Positions 43,446 through 52,629 of a DNA stretch of 64,000 bases are shown here, piece after piece. The notes beneath the pieces were generated by a model. That model saw only the letters and a program-made list of their open reading frames with translations, was not told where the DNA came from and did no database searches. The number at the start of each line of letters is the position of its first letter. Position 1 is the stretch's first letter. The translations under genes were made by a program, and so were the position numbers. The DNA is from Pseudomonas lalkuanensis (GTDB taxonomy: Bacteria; Pseudomonadota; Gammaproteobacteria; Pseudomonadales; Pseudomonadaceae): NCBI RefSeq assembly GCF_008807375.1, contig NZ_CP043311.1:3266001-3330000 (forward strand), in the 5' to 3' direction.

Positions 43446-44228
43446 ATGCTCAATGCCCCGCTCATCTACCACGCCCACGCCATCACCGGCGAATACCTCG
43501 GCCCCGGTGAAGCCGACCCGGACCCGATGGACGACGAGAACTGGCTGATACCCGCCCACGCCTATCTGGACGCGCCGCCGAACGCCCGCAAAGGCGAGAC
43601 AGTCATCCGCACCGAAACCGGCTGGGAGCGCGTACCGGATTTTCGCGGCACCCTCTACCGCACTGAGGACGGCGCGCCCGTGGAGCACGACCAGGTCGGC
43701 CCGCTCCCCGAAGGGCTCACCCAGCGCCCGCGCCCCGGCCCGGACCATCGCTGGGCAGGCAACCGCTGGATCCTCGACAAGAAGCTCCAGGAGCAGAACC
43801 TGCAAGCACTTGCTGACAGCCTCTACCGAGAGATCGACCACGCTGCCGACACGGCCCGCCAGGCGCTGGTCGGCGACCCGCTGCGCTCGCTGGAGTACCA
43901 GCGCGCGGCCAGCGAAGCAGCCGCGTTCAAGGCTGCCGGCTACCAGGACGAGGTGCCGCCCATGGTCGCAGCGTGGGCGATTGGCGAGCGCACGGCGCAA
44001 CAGGCCGCCGACGAGATCCTGCAGGAGGGCGAACGCCTGGATGCCGCCCTCGCGCGGCTACGCACGCTGCGCCTGCAGGCCAAGGAGCGGGTCCGCGCGG
44101 AATTCGCGGCAGGCAACGCAAGCACGGCCGAGCAACTGGCAACCGAAGGCATCGACGCTCTTCGCGAAAGCACGGCAGAGGCCGGCAGCCCCGGATTCCT
44201 CCTCTACACTCATTCCGCGGACGGATAG
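43446..44228 (+). CDS. Tail fibre assembly protein (gpG-like)
   Basis: 260 aa. The N-terminal 110 residues (YHAHAITGEYLGPGEADPDP, IPAHAYLDAPPNARKGETVI, then GPDHRWAGNRWILDKK) match fibre-tip chaperones with GW/W motifs. The rest is a long helical region (LQALADSLYREIDHAADTAR to the end), longer than P2 gpG. It folds or attaches the fibre encoded just upstream. Confidence 0.85.
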   Translation: MLNAPLIYHAHAITGEYLGPGEADPDPMDDENWLIPAHAYLDAPPNARKGETVIRTETGWERVPDFRGTLYRTEDGAPVEHDQVGPLPEGLTQRPRPGPDHRWAGNRWILDKKLQEQNLQALADSLYREIDHAADTARQALVGDPLRSLEYQRAASEAAAFKAAGYQDEVPPMVAAWAIGERTAQQAADEILQEGERLDAALARLRTLRLQAKERVRAEFAAGNASTAEQLATEGIDALRESTAEAGSPGFLLYTHSADG

Positions 44229-44260
44229 CCGAGATCAGCCAATTATTCGGATGTTAAGGA

Positions 44261-45328
44261 ATGACACACTTCTATCAATGCCAAACAGGGCACTGGTGCG
44301 CCAGTGACGAAAAGATAGCCGAGTCGGAGTGGGAGAAAGCCCGGTGCTCCCAGTGCAATCAGAAGATCATCAAGTCCCCTCCGACCGCAGCGCCTCCGAA
44401 CCTCGCAATGATGCCCGTAGTCAAGATCATCGAACCTACGGCGCCCCCATCGTTCACGCCTGGACCAATAACGGTCGGAGCAACATCTTCGTCATCACCG
44501 CCTCCACTCGGGCCGTTGGTGCCGGTGCCCTTCATGCCGGTGGCGTTCGCGCCCGCCGTCGACGAATTCAAAGAGCAGGACCGGGCACTCACCCTGCAAC
44601 ATAAAATAGTCCTGCAAGAAAGCGACTCGCAGGAACAGCTCTATGAGCCCCTGGCCACTAAAGGCTTCACCTTCCTGGCCAGGGACCTGAACTTCAGGGC
44701 CTACAAAAAGGGGGACATCAGCGATCCGGAAGCGACGATACCGGAGCCTGGTGTTCTAGGGCTCAATTCATACACCACGAGGTTGGTGAGCTCGGCAAGG
44801 CGTGGCATAGGTCGTCTGGAACTCGTGGTCCAGGACGGCTATTTTCGGGTAGGCCTCGTCACCTACCCTGACTATTTCGCCTTCAAGAATTCAGTCCTGT
44901 ACGCCATCGAACTCAAAACACCGAAAGAATCAACGTTCAAGGCGTACATGTCCGATTCCTTCTGGACGGACAGGAAATTTGACAATAGAAGCATCGTTGA
45001 CGAAATGAAGTACCGCATTGAGAAACTGCCAAAAGACAAGGTCATGCACGTACTGCTGTTTGACCTACGAAACATGACGAGAACCACCGCGGCAAGCGCC
45101 CTTGAGGACCTCAGCAACAGCGTTAGCCTTAACCTGCGGCGCAAAGACTGGTTTACGTCCCATATAAACTCCGTCATGTTTTTCGACGGCAAGCTCTCCA
45201 AACTCATCTCAATGACTGAAATTCTCGCTGGCGAGACCAGCAAAGGTGAGCAGCAGAATCTCGGCTCGTTCTTTACCAGGAAACCGCCGCCCTCCTCCAG
45301 TACGCAGCCGCCCCCCACCGGAATGTAA
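44261..45328 (+). CDS. Cargo gene: Cys4 / Pro-rich protein with possible PD-(D/E)XK core
   Basis: 355 aa. N-terminal Cys4 zinc site (Cys7, Cys13, Cys29, Cys32). Residues 43-100 are Pro/Ala/Ser-rich and disordered. The globular part (105-330) contains YPDYF and, 12 residues on, AIELKTP, i.e. PD-x12-ELK, the spacing of PD-(D/E)XK nucleases. A Pro/Ser tail ends the protein. It sits between the fibre chaperone and the sheath gene, where P2 carries Z/fun. AAGG precedes the ATG. Phage-defence nuclease or injected toxin are both possible; function unproven. Confidence 0.6.
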   Translation: MTHFYQCQTGHWCASDEKIAESEWEKARCSQCNQKIIKSPPTAAPPNLAMMPVVKIIEPTAPPSFTPGPITVGATSSSSPPPLGPLVPVPFMPVAFAPAVDEFKEQDRALTLQHKIVLQESDSQEQLYEPLATKGFTFLARDLNFRAYKKGDISDPEATIPEPGVLGLNSYTTRLVSSARRGIGRLELVVQDGYFRVGLVTYPDYFAFKNSVLYAIELKTPKESTFKAYMSDSFWTDRKFDNRSIVDEMKYRIEKLPKDKVMHVLLFDLRNMTRTTAASALEDLSNSVSLNLRRKDWFTSHINSVMFFDGKLSKLISMTEILAGETSKGEQQNLGSFFTRKPPPSSSTQPPPTGM

Positions 45329-45350
45329 ACCGACGGGTTCCCAGCCCGCC

Positions 45351-45371
45351 CTGTAGCCCCGCCTGCTACAA
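45351..45371 (+). promoter_or_regulatory. Late promoter activator site upstream of FI
   Basis: CTGTAG-N9-CTACAA, same dyad as at 26249 and 39390. Centre 45361 predicts a start near 45416, 30 bases before the sheath ATG. So FI to D form their own late operon, as in P2. Confidence 0.65.
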
Positions 45372-45444
45372 GCCCCGCCACTCGCCCTCAGCCCGCGCGC
45401 GGGGCAGCCTGCATGCATCTCTCCCGCCGCCATGCAGGCCCACC

Positions 45445-46614
45445 ATGTCCGACTACCACCACGGCGTCCGTGTCGTCGAAATCAACGAAGGCACCCGCCC
45501 CATCCGCACCCTTTCCACGGCTGTTGTCGGCATGGCCTGCACCAGCGCCGACGCGGACGACCAGGTCTTCCCCTTCAACACCCCGGTACTGCTCACCGAC
45601 GTGCTCGCCGCCAGCGGCAAGGCCGGCGACAAGGGCACCCTGGCCGCCAGCCTCGATGCCATCGCCGACAATGCCAGCCCGCTCACCGTCGTGGTTCGCG
45701 TGCCTGAAGGCGCCTCCCCCGAGGAAACCAGCAGCAACCTCATCGGCACGGTCGCGCCCAACGGGCAATACACCGGACTCAAGGCCCTGCTGGCCGCCCG
45801 CAGCCGCCTCGGCGTGACCCCGCGCATTCTTGCCTGCCCGGGGCTGGACAGCCTGCAGGTGACCGCCGAGTTGGCCGTCATGGCCGAGAAGTTGCGCGCC
45901 TTCGCCTATGCCAGCGCCTGGGACTGCCAGACCAAGGAAGAAGCCGTGGCCTACCGCGACAACTTCGGCGCCCGCGAGCTGATGCTGATCTGGCCCGACT
46001 TCCTCACCTGGGACACCACTGCGAAAGCCTCGACCAAGGCCGCAGCCACCGCCCGCGCCCTGGGCCTGCGCGCCAAGCTCGACCAGCAGATCGGCTGGCA
46101 CAAATCGCTCTCCAACATCCCCGTCCAGGGCGTCACCGGCATCAGCCAGGACGTGTTCTGGGACCTGCAAAACCCCAACACCGACGCCGGCTACCTCAAC
46201 GCCAACGAAGTCACCACGCTGATCCGCCAGGACGGCTTCCGCTTCTGGGGTTCGCGCACCTGCAGCGCAGATCCGCTGTTCGCCTTCGAGAACTACACCC
46301 GCACCGCCCAGGTGCTGGCCGACACCATGGCCGAGGCGCACTTCTGGGCCATCGACAAACCCATGCACCCGAGCCTGGTCCGCGACATCGTCGAAGGCAT
46401 CAACGCCAAGTTCCGCGAACTCGCTGGCCAGGGCTACATCATCGACGGCCAGTGCTGGTACGACGCCGGCGCCAACGACGCCACCACCCTCAAGGCCGGC
46501 CGCCTCTTCCTGGACTACGACTACACCCCCGTACCGCCCCTGGAAGACCTCACCCTGCGCCAGCGCATCACCGACCGCTACCTGCTCGACTTCGCCTCGC
46601 GCATCTCCGCCTAA
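45445..46614 (+). CDS. Tail sheath protein (FI)
   Basis: 389 aa. Contractile sheath of the P2 family: [80 protein letters not shown]. Its contraction drives tube and spike through the envelope. Confidence 0.96.
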   Translation: MSDYHHGVRVVEINEGTRPIRTLSTAVVGMACTSADADDQVFPFNTPVLLTDVLAASGKAGDKGTLAASLDAIADNASPLTVVVRVPEGASPEETSSNLIGTVAPNGQYTGLKALLAARSRLGVTPRILACPGLDSLQVTAELAVMAEKLRAFAYASAWDCQTKEEAVAYRDNFGARELMLIWPDFLTWDTTAKASTKAAATARALGLRAKLDQQIGWHKSLSNIPVQGVTGISQDVFWDLQNPNTDAGYLNANEVTTLIRQDGFRFWGSRTCSADPLFAFENYTRTAQVLADTMAEAHFWAIDKPMHPSLVRDIVEGINAKFRELAGQGYIIDGQCWYDAGANDATTLKAGRLFLDYDYTPVPPLEDLTLRQRITDRYLLDFASRISA

Positions 46615-46615
46615 A

Positions 46616-46654
46616 GCTCCCCTCTCCCTCTGGGAGAGGGGCCGGGGGTGAGGG
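46616..46654. repeat. Pseudomonas-type intergenic hairpin repeat
   Basis: CCCCTCTCCC-TCT-GGGAGAGGGG (46619-46641) followed by GCCGGGGGTGAGGG. This short element is scattered in many Pseudomonas and Xanthomonas genomes. Here it lies between sheath and tube genes and may attenuate or protect the mRNA. Confidence 0.7.
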
Positions 46655-46690
46655 AAATCTCCCCCCGCTCAATGTATTCAGGAGGCCCTG

Positions 46691-47206
46691 ATGGCCCTGC
46701 CCAAAAAGCTCAAGCACATGAACCTCTTCAACGACGGCAACAGCTACATGGGCGTAGCCAAGACCGTCACCCTGCCCAAGCTGGCCCGCAAGCTCGAAGC
46801 CTGGCGTGGCGCCGGCATGGACGGCCCGGTCAAGGCCGACCTCGGCATGAGCGACGACGGCATCCAGCTGGACTGGACCCTCGGCGGCTGGGACCTGCTG
46901 CCCCTGCGCCAGTTCGGCATGGTCGGCGCCAGCGGCGTGCAGCTGCGCTGGGCCGGCTCCGTGCAGCGCGACGACAGCGGCCAGGTCAGCGCCGTGGAAA
47001 TCGTTGTGCGTGGCCGCCACGAGGAAATCGACTTCGGCGACGCCGAACCCGGCGAAGACACCGAACACAAGATCACCACCACCTGCAGCTACTACAAGCT
47101 GGTGGTGGACGGCCGCACCGAGATCGAAATCGACCTCTTGAACTTCACCCTCATCGTCGACGGCCGCGACCTGCTCGCCGAGCACCGCCGCGCTATCGGC
47201 CTGTAA
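46691..47206 (+). CDS. Major tail tube protein (FII)
   Basis: 171 aa. MALPKKLKHMNLFNDGNSYM, KTVTLPKLARKLEAWRGAGM and TTTCSYYKLVVDGRTEIEID match P2 FII, whose hexamers stack into the inner tube. Confidence 0.95.
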   Translation: MALPKKLKHMNLFNDGNSYMGVAKTVTLPKLARKLEAWRGAGMDGPVKADLGMSDDGIQLDWTLGGWDLLPLRQFGMVGASGVQLRWAGSVQRDDSGQVSAVEIVVRGRHEEIDFGDAEPGEDTEHKITTTCSYYKLVVDGRTEIEIDLLNFTLIVDGRDLLAEHRRAIGL

Positions 47207-47224
47207 CCTTCCAAGGAGCGCCCC

Positions 47225-47533
47225 ATGGCCAAGAAGCCCACCGCCGACAACGTCGTCACCCTCGACCAGCCGATCAAACGCGGCGACACCGAGATCCAGG
47301 AAATCACCCTGCGCAAACCCAACGCCGGCGAGCTGCGCGGCCTGCACCTGGCCGACCTGCTGCAGCTGGATGTCACCGCCCTCATCAAGCTGCTGCCGCG
47401 CATCAGCACGCCCACCCTCAATGAATACGAAGCCACCACCATGGACCCGGCCGACCTGCTCGCCTGCGGCACCAAGGTCGCCGGTTTTTTGCTGCAGAAG
47501 CAGGCGAAGGCGGACGCCTCCCTGCTCGCGTAG
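47225..47533 (+). CDS. Tail assembly chaperone E
   Basis: 102 aa; PIKRGDTEIQEITLRKPNAG and GELRGLHLADLLQLDV are gpE-like. Near its end the slippery heptamer T-TTT-TTG (47485-47491) allows a -1 frameshift into E' (see next entries). E and E+E' chaperone the tape measure. Confidence 0.92.
   Translation: MAKKPTADNVVTLDQPIKRGDTEIQEITLRKPNAGELRGLHLADLLQLDVTALIKLLPRISTPTLNEYEATTMDPADLLACGTKVAGFLLQKQAKADASLLA
47485..47491 (+). promoter_or_regulatory. Programmed -1 frameshift site (E to E')
   Basis: T-TTT-TTG, in the right phase for E (codons GGT TTT TTG). A -1 shift here continues without stop to 47661 and joins the E' frame. P2 makes E+E' by the same kind of slip. Confidence 0.8.
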
Positions 47534-47541
47534 AAGACGCC

Positions 47542-47661
47542 ATGGCGGATCTCGCCGTGGTCTTCCACTGGGCGCCGGCGCACATGGACGGCCTCGGCCT
47601 CGAGGAGCTGATGGACTGGCGCGAGCGCGCCCGGGTAAGGGTGGAAACCGATGGCAAGTGA
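47542..47661 (+). CDS. E' part of the frameshifted tail chaperone E+E'
   Basis: 39 aa from an internal ATG (MADLAVVFHWAPAHMDGLGL), but expected to be translated as the C-terminus of an E+E' fusion through the slip at 47485. The W-x2-R-x-R-A ending is typical of P2 E'. It overlaps the tape-measure start by 11 bases. Confidence 0.85.
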   Translation: MADLAVVFHWAPAHMDGLGLEELMDWRERARVRVETDGK

Positions 47662-50194
47662 CGTACTCAAGCTCCAGGTCCTGCTTTCGGCCCTGGACCG
47701 TGCCAGCGGCCCGTTGCGCAAGATCAGCCAAGGCAGCGGCGCCACCGCACGTAGCCTAAAAGCTGCCCGCGACCAGCTGAAAAGCCTCAACCAGACGCAG
47801 CGCGACGTCAGCGCTTATCGGGAACAGCACAAGGCCGTGCGCGAAACCGCCGAGCGCCTGGCCAAGCTGCAGAACCGGCTGGCCGACTACAAGCACCAGC
47901 TCAAGGGCATGGACGCTCCCTCGGCCAGGTTCCAGCGTACCTTTCGCGAAACTAGCGCCGAGGTCGAACGCCTGCGCCAAAAGCACAGCAGCCAGCGCGA
48001 AGAACTTCGCCGCCTGGTCGCCGGCTTCAACTCTGCCGGCATCAGCACCCGCAACCTCGGCAGCTTCGAGCGCAGCCTGTCAGGCGATATCGAGCGCGCC
48101 AACGCCGCCATCAAGACCCAGACCGAACGCATGCGCCGCCTCAGCGCCCAGCAGGAGCGCCTGCGCAGAAGCCGAGCCGCCTACAGCCAGGGCGTGCAAA
48201 ACACCGCTGCCCTGGCCGGCACCGGCATGGCCGCCCGCGCCACCGGCCTGTACACCGGCCGCGGCCTGCAGACCATGCTCGGCGTGGGCTATGAGTTCGA
48301 CGCCACCATGTCGGCCACCCAGGCCGTGACCCGCCTGCAGGACAAGAACGGGCCAGAGATGCAGGCCCTGCGCGAGCAGGCCCGCACCCTGCCCCTGTCC
48401 AGCAAGTTCACTGATAGCGAAGTCGCCCAAGGCCAGTACTTCCTCGGCCGCACCGGCTACAACCCGCAGCAAATCCTCGGCGCCATGCCCGGCATGCTCA
48501 ACCTCGCCGCCGCCGGCGACATGGACCTCGGCACCACCGCTGACATCGCCTCCAACATCCAGATGGCCATGGGTATTCCGGCAGAGGAAATGAACAAGGT
48601 CGCCGACGTGCTGACGGCCGCCTTCACCCGCAACAACGTCGACATCCAGATGCTCGGCGAGTCCCTCAAGTACTCCGCCGGCGTGGGGCGCGAATATGGC
48701 CAGAGCCTGGAAACCGTCACCGCCGCCACCGCCCTGCTCGGCAACGCCGGCGTCCAGGGCAGCATGGCCGGTACCTCCATGCGCTCCGTCCTCACCCGCC
48801 TAGGCAACTCCAAGGAGGTCGCCAAGCTGGGCGTGGCCACCTCCGATGAAAACGGCAACATGCGCGACCTGCTCGACATCCTTGCGGACATCCACGAGAA
48901 GACCAAGGACATGGGCAACATCCAACGCGGCGCCATCTACAAATCCATCGCCGGTCAGTACGCAGTCACCAGCTTCGGCACCCTGATGCGTGCCGTCGAG
49001 AGTGGCCAGTTCCAGGGCATGCGCGGCAACCTCGACAACTCCGACGGCGAAGCCGCCCAGGTCGCCCGCACCCAGCTGGACAACCTCAAGGGCGACATGA
49101 CCATGCTGCATGCGGCCCTGGAGAACATCTCCGTCGAGCTCTTCGACAAGAACAACCCCTGGCTGCGCGAGCTGGCCCAGGACCTCAGTGGCTTGCTGCA
49201 CCAGGTCGGCGAATTCCTCAAGCAGAACCCGGCGCTCAGCAAGGCCATCGTCATCACCATCGCCGGCTTCTCCCTGTTCATGGCCACCCTCGGCAGCCTC
49301 GCCATCGGCATTGCCGGCATCCTCGGCCCGATGATCGCCATGCGCTTCCTGTTCGCCCAGGTCGGCATCCGCCTGCCCAACCTCATTAGCCTGCTCTGGA
49401 GCCTGGGCAAAACGGTGATCCCTTTCGTGGGCCGCGCCCTGCTGATCCTCAGCCGCGCGCTGATGCTCAACCCCATTGGTCTCGCCATCACCGCCATCGC
49501 CCTTGGCGCCTACCTCATCTACCGCCACTGGGACCGCGTAGGCCCCTACTTCCGCAGCCTCTGGCAGGAAGTGAAAGACGGCTTCAGCGCGGGTCTTGCC
49601 GGCATCCTGAAACTGGCGGTCGACTTCAGCCCACTGGGCCTGTTCTACCGCGCCTTCGCCGGCGTGATGGGCTACCTGGGCGTGGAGCTGCCGGCCAAGT
49701 TCACCGACTTCGGCCGCATGATCCTGCAGGGCCTGGCCAAGGGCATCACCAGCGCCCTGGGCAGCGTGAAAAGCGCCATCACTGGCGCTGGTGAGTCTGC
49801 CATCGGCTGGTTCAAGGCCAAGCTCGGCATACACAGCCCCTCCCGCGTATTCGCCGCCTTAGGCCAAGACACCATGGCTGGCCTCGCCCGGGGCCTGGCC
49901 GCCGGCGAGCAAGGTCCGTTGGCCCAGTTGGGGGATCTCGCCAAGCGCATGACCGGCATCGGCGCCCTCACGCTCGGCATGGCCGGCAGCGCGATCGCCA
50001 TCGACCACCGCCCGCCGCTCGCCGCCGGCGTCCAGCCAGTGCAGATCGACAGCCACGACAGCATCCAGATCATCATCCAGCCCGCCCCGGGCACGGACGC
50101 CCAGGCCATTGCACGCGCCGTAGCCCAGGAGCTGGACAAGCGCGAGCGCGCCAAGCACATCCGCGCACGCAGCGCGCTATTCGACAGGGAGTAA
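47651..50194 (+). CDS. Tail tape measure protein (gpT)
   Basis: 847 aa. N-terminal coiled coil (to about 190), then the TP901-type core (SSKFTDSEVAQGQYFLGRTG, YGQSLETVTAATALLGNAGV), two or three hydrophobic segments near 530-600 (VITIAGFSLFMATLGSLAIG) and a C-terminal SPSRVFAALG motif. Its length sets tail length. Start inside the E' end. Confidence 0.95.
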   Translation: MASDVLKLQVLLSALDRASGPLRKISQGSGATARSLKAARDQLKSLNQTQRDVSAYREQHKAVRETAERLAKLQNRLADYKHQLKGMDAPSARFQRTFRETSAEVERLRQKHSSQREELRRLVAGFNSAGISTRNLGSFERSLSGDIERANAAIKTQTERMRRLSAQQERLRRSRAAYSQGVQNTAALAGTGMAARATGLYTGRGLQTMLGVGYEFDATMSATQAVTRLQDKNGPEMQALREQARTLPLSSKFTDSEVAQGQYFLGRTGYNPQQILGAMPGMLNLAAAGDMDLGTTADIASNIQMAMGIPAEEMNKVADVLTAAFTRNNVDIQMLGESLKYSAGVGREYGQSLETVTAATALLGNAGVQGSMAGTSMRSVLTRLGNSKEVAKLGVATSDENGNMRDLLDILADIHEKTKDMGNIQRGAIYKSIAGQYAVTSFGTLMRAVESGQFQGMRGNLDNSDGEAAQVARTQLDNLKGDMTMLHAALENISVELFDKNNPWLRELAQDLSGLLHQVGEFLKQNPALSKAIVITIAGFSLFMATLGSLAIGIAGILGPMIAMRFLFAQVGIRLPNLISLLWSLGKTVIPFVGRALLILSRALMLNPIGLAITAIALGAYLIYRHWDRVGPYFRSLWQEVKDGFSAGLAGILKLAVDFSPLGLFYRAFAGVMGYLGVELPAKFTDFGRMILQGLAKGITSALGSVKSAITGAGESAIGWFKAKLGIHSPSRVFAALGQDTMAGLARGLAAGEQGPLAQLGDLAKRMTGIGALTLGMAGSAIAIDHRPPLAAGVQPVQIDSHDSIQIIIQPAPGTDAQAIARAVAQELDKRERAKHIRARSALFDRE

Positions 50195-50199
50195 CCGCC

Positions 50200-50631
50200 A
50201 TGATGATGGCCTTGGGCATGTTCGTATTCGGCCTGCCCACCCTCGCCTACCAGGAACTCCAACGCCAGACCGACTGGCGCCACCCCAGCACCTCCCGAGT
50301 GGGCGCCCCGCCGGCACGGCAGTTCCTGGGCCGGGGCGACGATCAGATCACCCTGCCCGGCGTGCTGGTACCGGAACTCTGCGGCGCCTTGCTCAGCCTC
50401 GACACCCTGCGCGTGATGGCCGACACCGGCAAAGCCTGGCCTCTGGTGGAAGGCACCGGCCGCATCTACGGCCTCTGGGTCATCGAAAGCCTGAGCGAGA
50501 CCCGCACCCTCTTCTTCCAGGACGGCGCCGCCCGCCGCATTGAGTTCAGCCTGCACCTGCAGCGCGTGGACGAAAGCCGCATCGACCAGCTCGGCAGCGC
50601 CCTGGAAACCCTCGGGAACATCCTGCGATGA
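50200..50631 (+). CDS. Tail protein U
   Basis: 143 aa. P2 gpU family: FGLPTLAYQELQRQTDWRHP, GRGDDQITLPGVLVPELCG, FFQDGAARRIEFSLHLQRVD. Tail-terminator-proximal protein. ATG 50200 shortly after the T stop; overlaps D by 4 bases. Confidence 0.94.
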   Translation: MMMALGMFVFGLPTLAYQELQRQTDWRHPSTSRVGAPPARQFLGRGDDQITLPGVLVPELCGALLSLDTLRVMADTGKAWPLVEGTGRIYGLWVIESLSETRTLFFQDGAARRIEFSLHLQRVDESRIDQLGSALETLGNILR

Positions 50632-51650
50632 CCTACCCCAAGCCCATCTACCGCCTCACCGTGAACGGCCGCGACATCACCTTTGAGGTCACCGCCCGCC
50701 TCATCAGCCTCACCCTCACCGACAACCGCGGCCCCGAGGCAGACACGCTCGACATCGAGCTCAGCGACCACGACGGCCTGCTCGCCATCCCACCACGCGG
50801 CGCCACCCTGCAGGTGTGGCTCGGCTGGAGCGATACCGGATTGGTGGACAAAGGCACCTTCACCGTCGACGAAACCGAACACAGCGGCCCACCAGACACC
50901 CTCAGCATCCGCGCCCGCAGCGCCGACATGCGCGGCCCTCTCGTCAAAAAGCGCGAACGCAGCTGGCACGACACCACCCTCGGCAACATCCTCCGCACCC
51001 TCGCCCAGGAACACGACCTGGAGCCCGCTATCAGTCCCCAACTCGCCCAAGTCGAAATCCCCCACCTCGACCAAACCGACGAGAGCGACCTCAACCTCAT
51101 CACCCGCCTCGGCCAGGAACACGACGCCGTGGCCACCATCAAACACGGCCGCCTGCTCTTCATGCCCATCGGCCAGGGAGAAAGCGCCAGCGGAAAGGAA
51201 CTACCCGTCGTCACCATCGCCCGCGCAGAGGGCGACCAGCACCGCTTTCTACAGGCAGATCGGGACGCGTACAGCGGCGTGCGGGCGTACTACTACGACG
51301 TGAATGGCTCCGAGCGGCTGGAGGCGATCATTGGTGACGAAGACAACGCCAAGATCCTGCGACACACCTACGCCAATCGATCCAGCGCCCTGCGCGCCGC
51401 CCGCTCCGAATGGGGTCGCATTCAGCGCGGTAGCAGCACCCTGAGCCTCAACCTGGCACGTGGCAGGCCAGACCTGAGTCCGGAGTGGCGTTATCGGGTG
51501 CAGGGGATCAAGGCGCAGATTGGCAAGACGAAGTGGCTGGGGGAGCAAGTGGTGCATCGGTTGGGTGATGGGGGCATGAAGACCGCACTGGAACTCGAAA
51601 ACAACCGACATACCCCCATAGAGTCGAGCCCTCCAAAGTTGACAATTTAG
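50628..51650 (+). CDS. Late control / baseplate hub protein D
   Basis: 340 aa. gpD family: YRLTVNGRDITFEVTARLIS, SLTLTDNRGPEADTLDIELS, LNLITRLGQEHDAVATIKHG. It forms the baseplate hub ring around the spike. Last gene of the FI-D operon; cargo begins 40 bases later. Confidence 0.95.
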   Translation: MTYPKPIYRLTVNGRDITFEVTARLISLTLTDNRGPEADTLDIELSDHDGLLAIPPRGATLQVWLGWSDTGLVDKGTFTVDETEHSGPPDTLSIRARSADMRGPLVKKRERSWHDTTLGNILRTLAQEHDLEPAISPQLAQVEIPHLDQTDESDLNLITRLGQEHDAVATIKHGRLLFMPIGQGESASGKELPVVTIARAEGDQHRFLQADRDAYSGVRAYYYDVNGSERLEAIIGDEDNAKILRHTYANRSSALRAARSEWGRIQRGSSTLSLNLARGRPDLSPEWRYRVQGIKAQIGKTKWLGEQVVHRLGDGGMKTALELENNRHTPIESSPPKLTI

Positions 51651-51673
51651 CAACCTCGCCCTAAGGTTGCTAA
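51639..51673 (+). promoter_or_regulatory. Promoter/operator of the HigBA-like operon
   Basis: TTGACA (51639-51644), 17-nt spacer, TAAGGT (51662-51667). A perfect 10-bp dyad TTAGCAACCT / AGGTTGCTAA (51647-51673) overlaps spacer and -10, the usual place for autorepression by an antitoxin. Confidence 0.7.
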
Positions 51674-51692
51674 AACATCAACAAGGACGGAC

Positions 51693-52019
51693 ATGCACGT
51701 TTTCAAGAAGAAGGCTTTCACTGATGCATGTGAGCAGTACCCCGTGAAAGCAACGAGCATCATGGAAATCTTCAAGGTCCTGGACAAGTCCACCGCCCGC
51801 ACCCCGCTGGAGCTCAAGGCGACCTTGTCATCACTGGACAATTTCACCCCTCGACATGGCTGGTGGGTGATCGATATAGGCGGCAACGAACTGCGCCTGA
51901 TCGCGGCCATCGATTTCGAGAAGCAACGGATTTTCGTCAAACACATCTTCAACCACGCCGAGTACGACAAGGCCAACAAGTGGTACCGAAGCCCCAAGAA
52001 CACAGGAGTCATGCCATGA
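51693..52019 (+). CDS. higB: HigB-family toxin (mRNA interferase)
   Basis: 108 aa. The RelE/HigB fold is recognised from MHVFKKKAFTDACEQYPVKA and the core WWVIDIGGNELRLIAAIDFE, then RIFVKHIFNHAEYDKANKWY. His and Lys residues of the catalytic patch are in KHIFNHAEYD. Such toxins cut mRNA on the ribosome. AAGGACGG precedes the ATG. Its stop overlaps the antitoxin start by 4 bases. Confidence 0.85.
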   Translation: MHVFKKKAFTDACEQYPVKATSIMEIFKVLDKSTARTPLELKATLSSLDNFTPRHGWWVIDIGGNELRLIAAIDFEKQRIFVKHIFNHAEYDKANKWYRSPKNTGVMP

Positions 52020-52492
52020 GCGCCGTCGCCATCGACCACGCCCCGACTGCCGGCATCCACGAACTGGCGGAGCACCTCAAGAAATTCCAGCGCAGCCTCG
52101 AGCGCGCCGGCGGCACCATCATCCAGACCATCACCAGCGAAGCCGAGTACGACCGCGCCCTGGCACTGCTGGACGAACTCACCGAAGTAGCCGAGCAAAC
52201 CCCGCAAACCGAGCGTCTGGTCGACCAGCTCTGCCTGGCCATCAAACGCTATGAGGACACCGCCCCCCAGTTCGCCGAGTTCAATGCCGGCGTGGCGGCC
52301 ATCACCGGCGTGCAGATGCTGAAGTTCCTGATGGCTCAGAACCACCTCACTGGTTCTGACCTGCCAGAGATCGGCGACAAGACCGTGGTATCGCGCACCC
52401 TCAATGGCAAGCGCACCCTCAGCAGCGCGGACATCCAGGCGCTGTCGAAGCGCTTCCATGTAGAGCCGAGCGTGTTCTTTCCACTGGCCTGA
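52016..52492 (+). CDS. higA: HigA-like antitoxin with HTH
   Basis: 158 aa. N-terminal helical toxin-binding region and C-terminal helix-turn-helix (GVQMLKFLMAQNHLTGSDLP, VVSRTLNGKRTLSSADIQAL). It neutralises the upstream toxin and probably represses the promoter at 51639. Longer than classic HigA; similar to antitoxins paired with this HigB subgroup. Confidence 0.82.
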   Translation: MSAVAIDHAPTAGIHELAEHLKKFQRSLERAGGTIIQTITSEAEYDRALALLDELTEVAEQTPQTERLVDQLCLAIKRYEDTAPQFAEFNAGVAAITGVQMLKFLMAQNHLTGSDLPEIGDKTVVSRTLNGKRTLSSADIQALSKRFHVEPSVFFPLA

Positions 52493-52629
52493 GCCCTCCC
52501 CCCTCTGTCACAAGCCCAACGTGGTGCTTGTGGCAGGGTCCCAGCGCCAACATCAAAAAGCCATTACATCACCACAGGTTTTGCCTGATACTCCGGGCCA
52601 GTAACCGGCCCCCATCAGGACAATCCTTC

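Noticed and set aside
48800..49834. Minus-strand frame of 344 codons
   Set aside because: Antisense to the tape measure gene.
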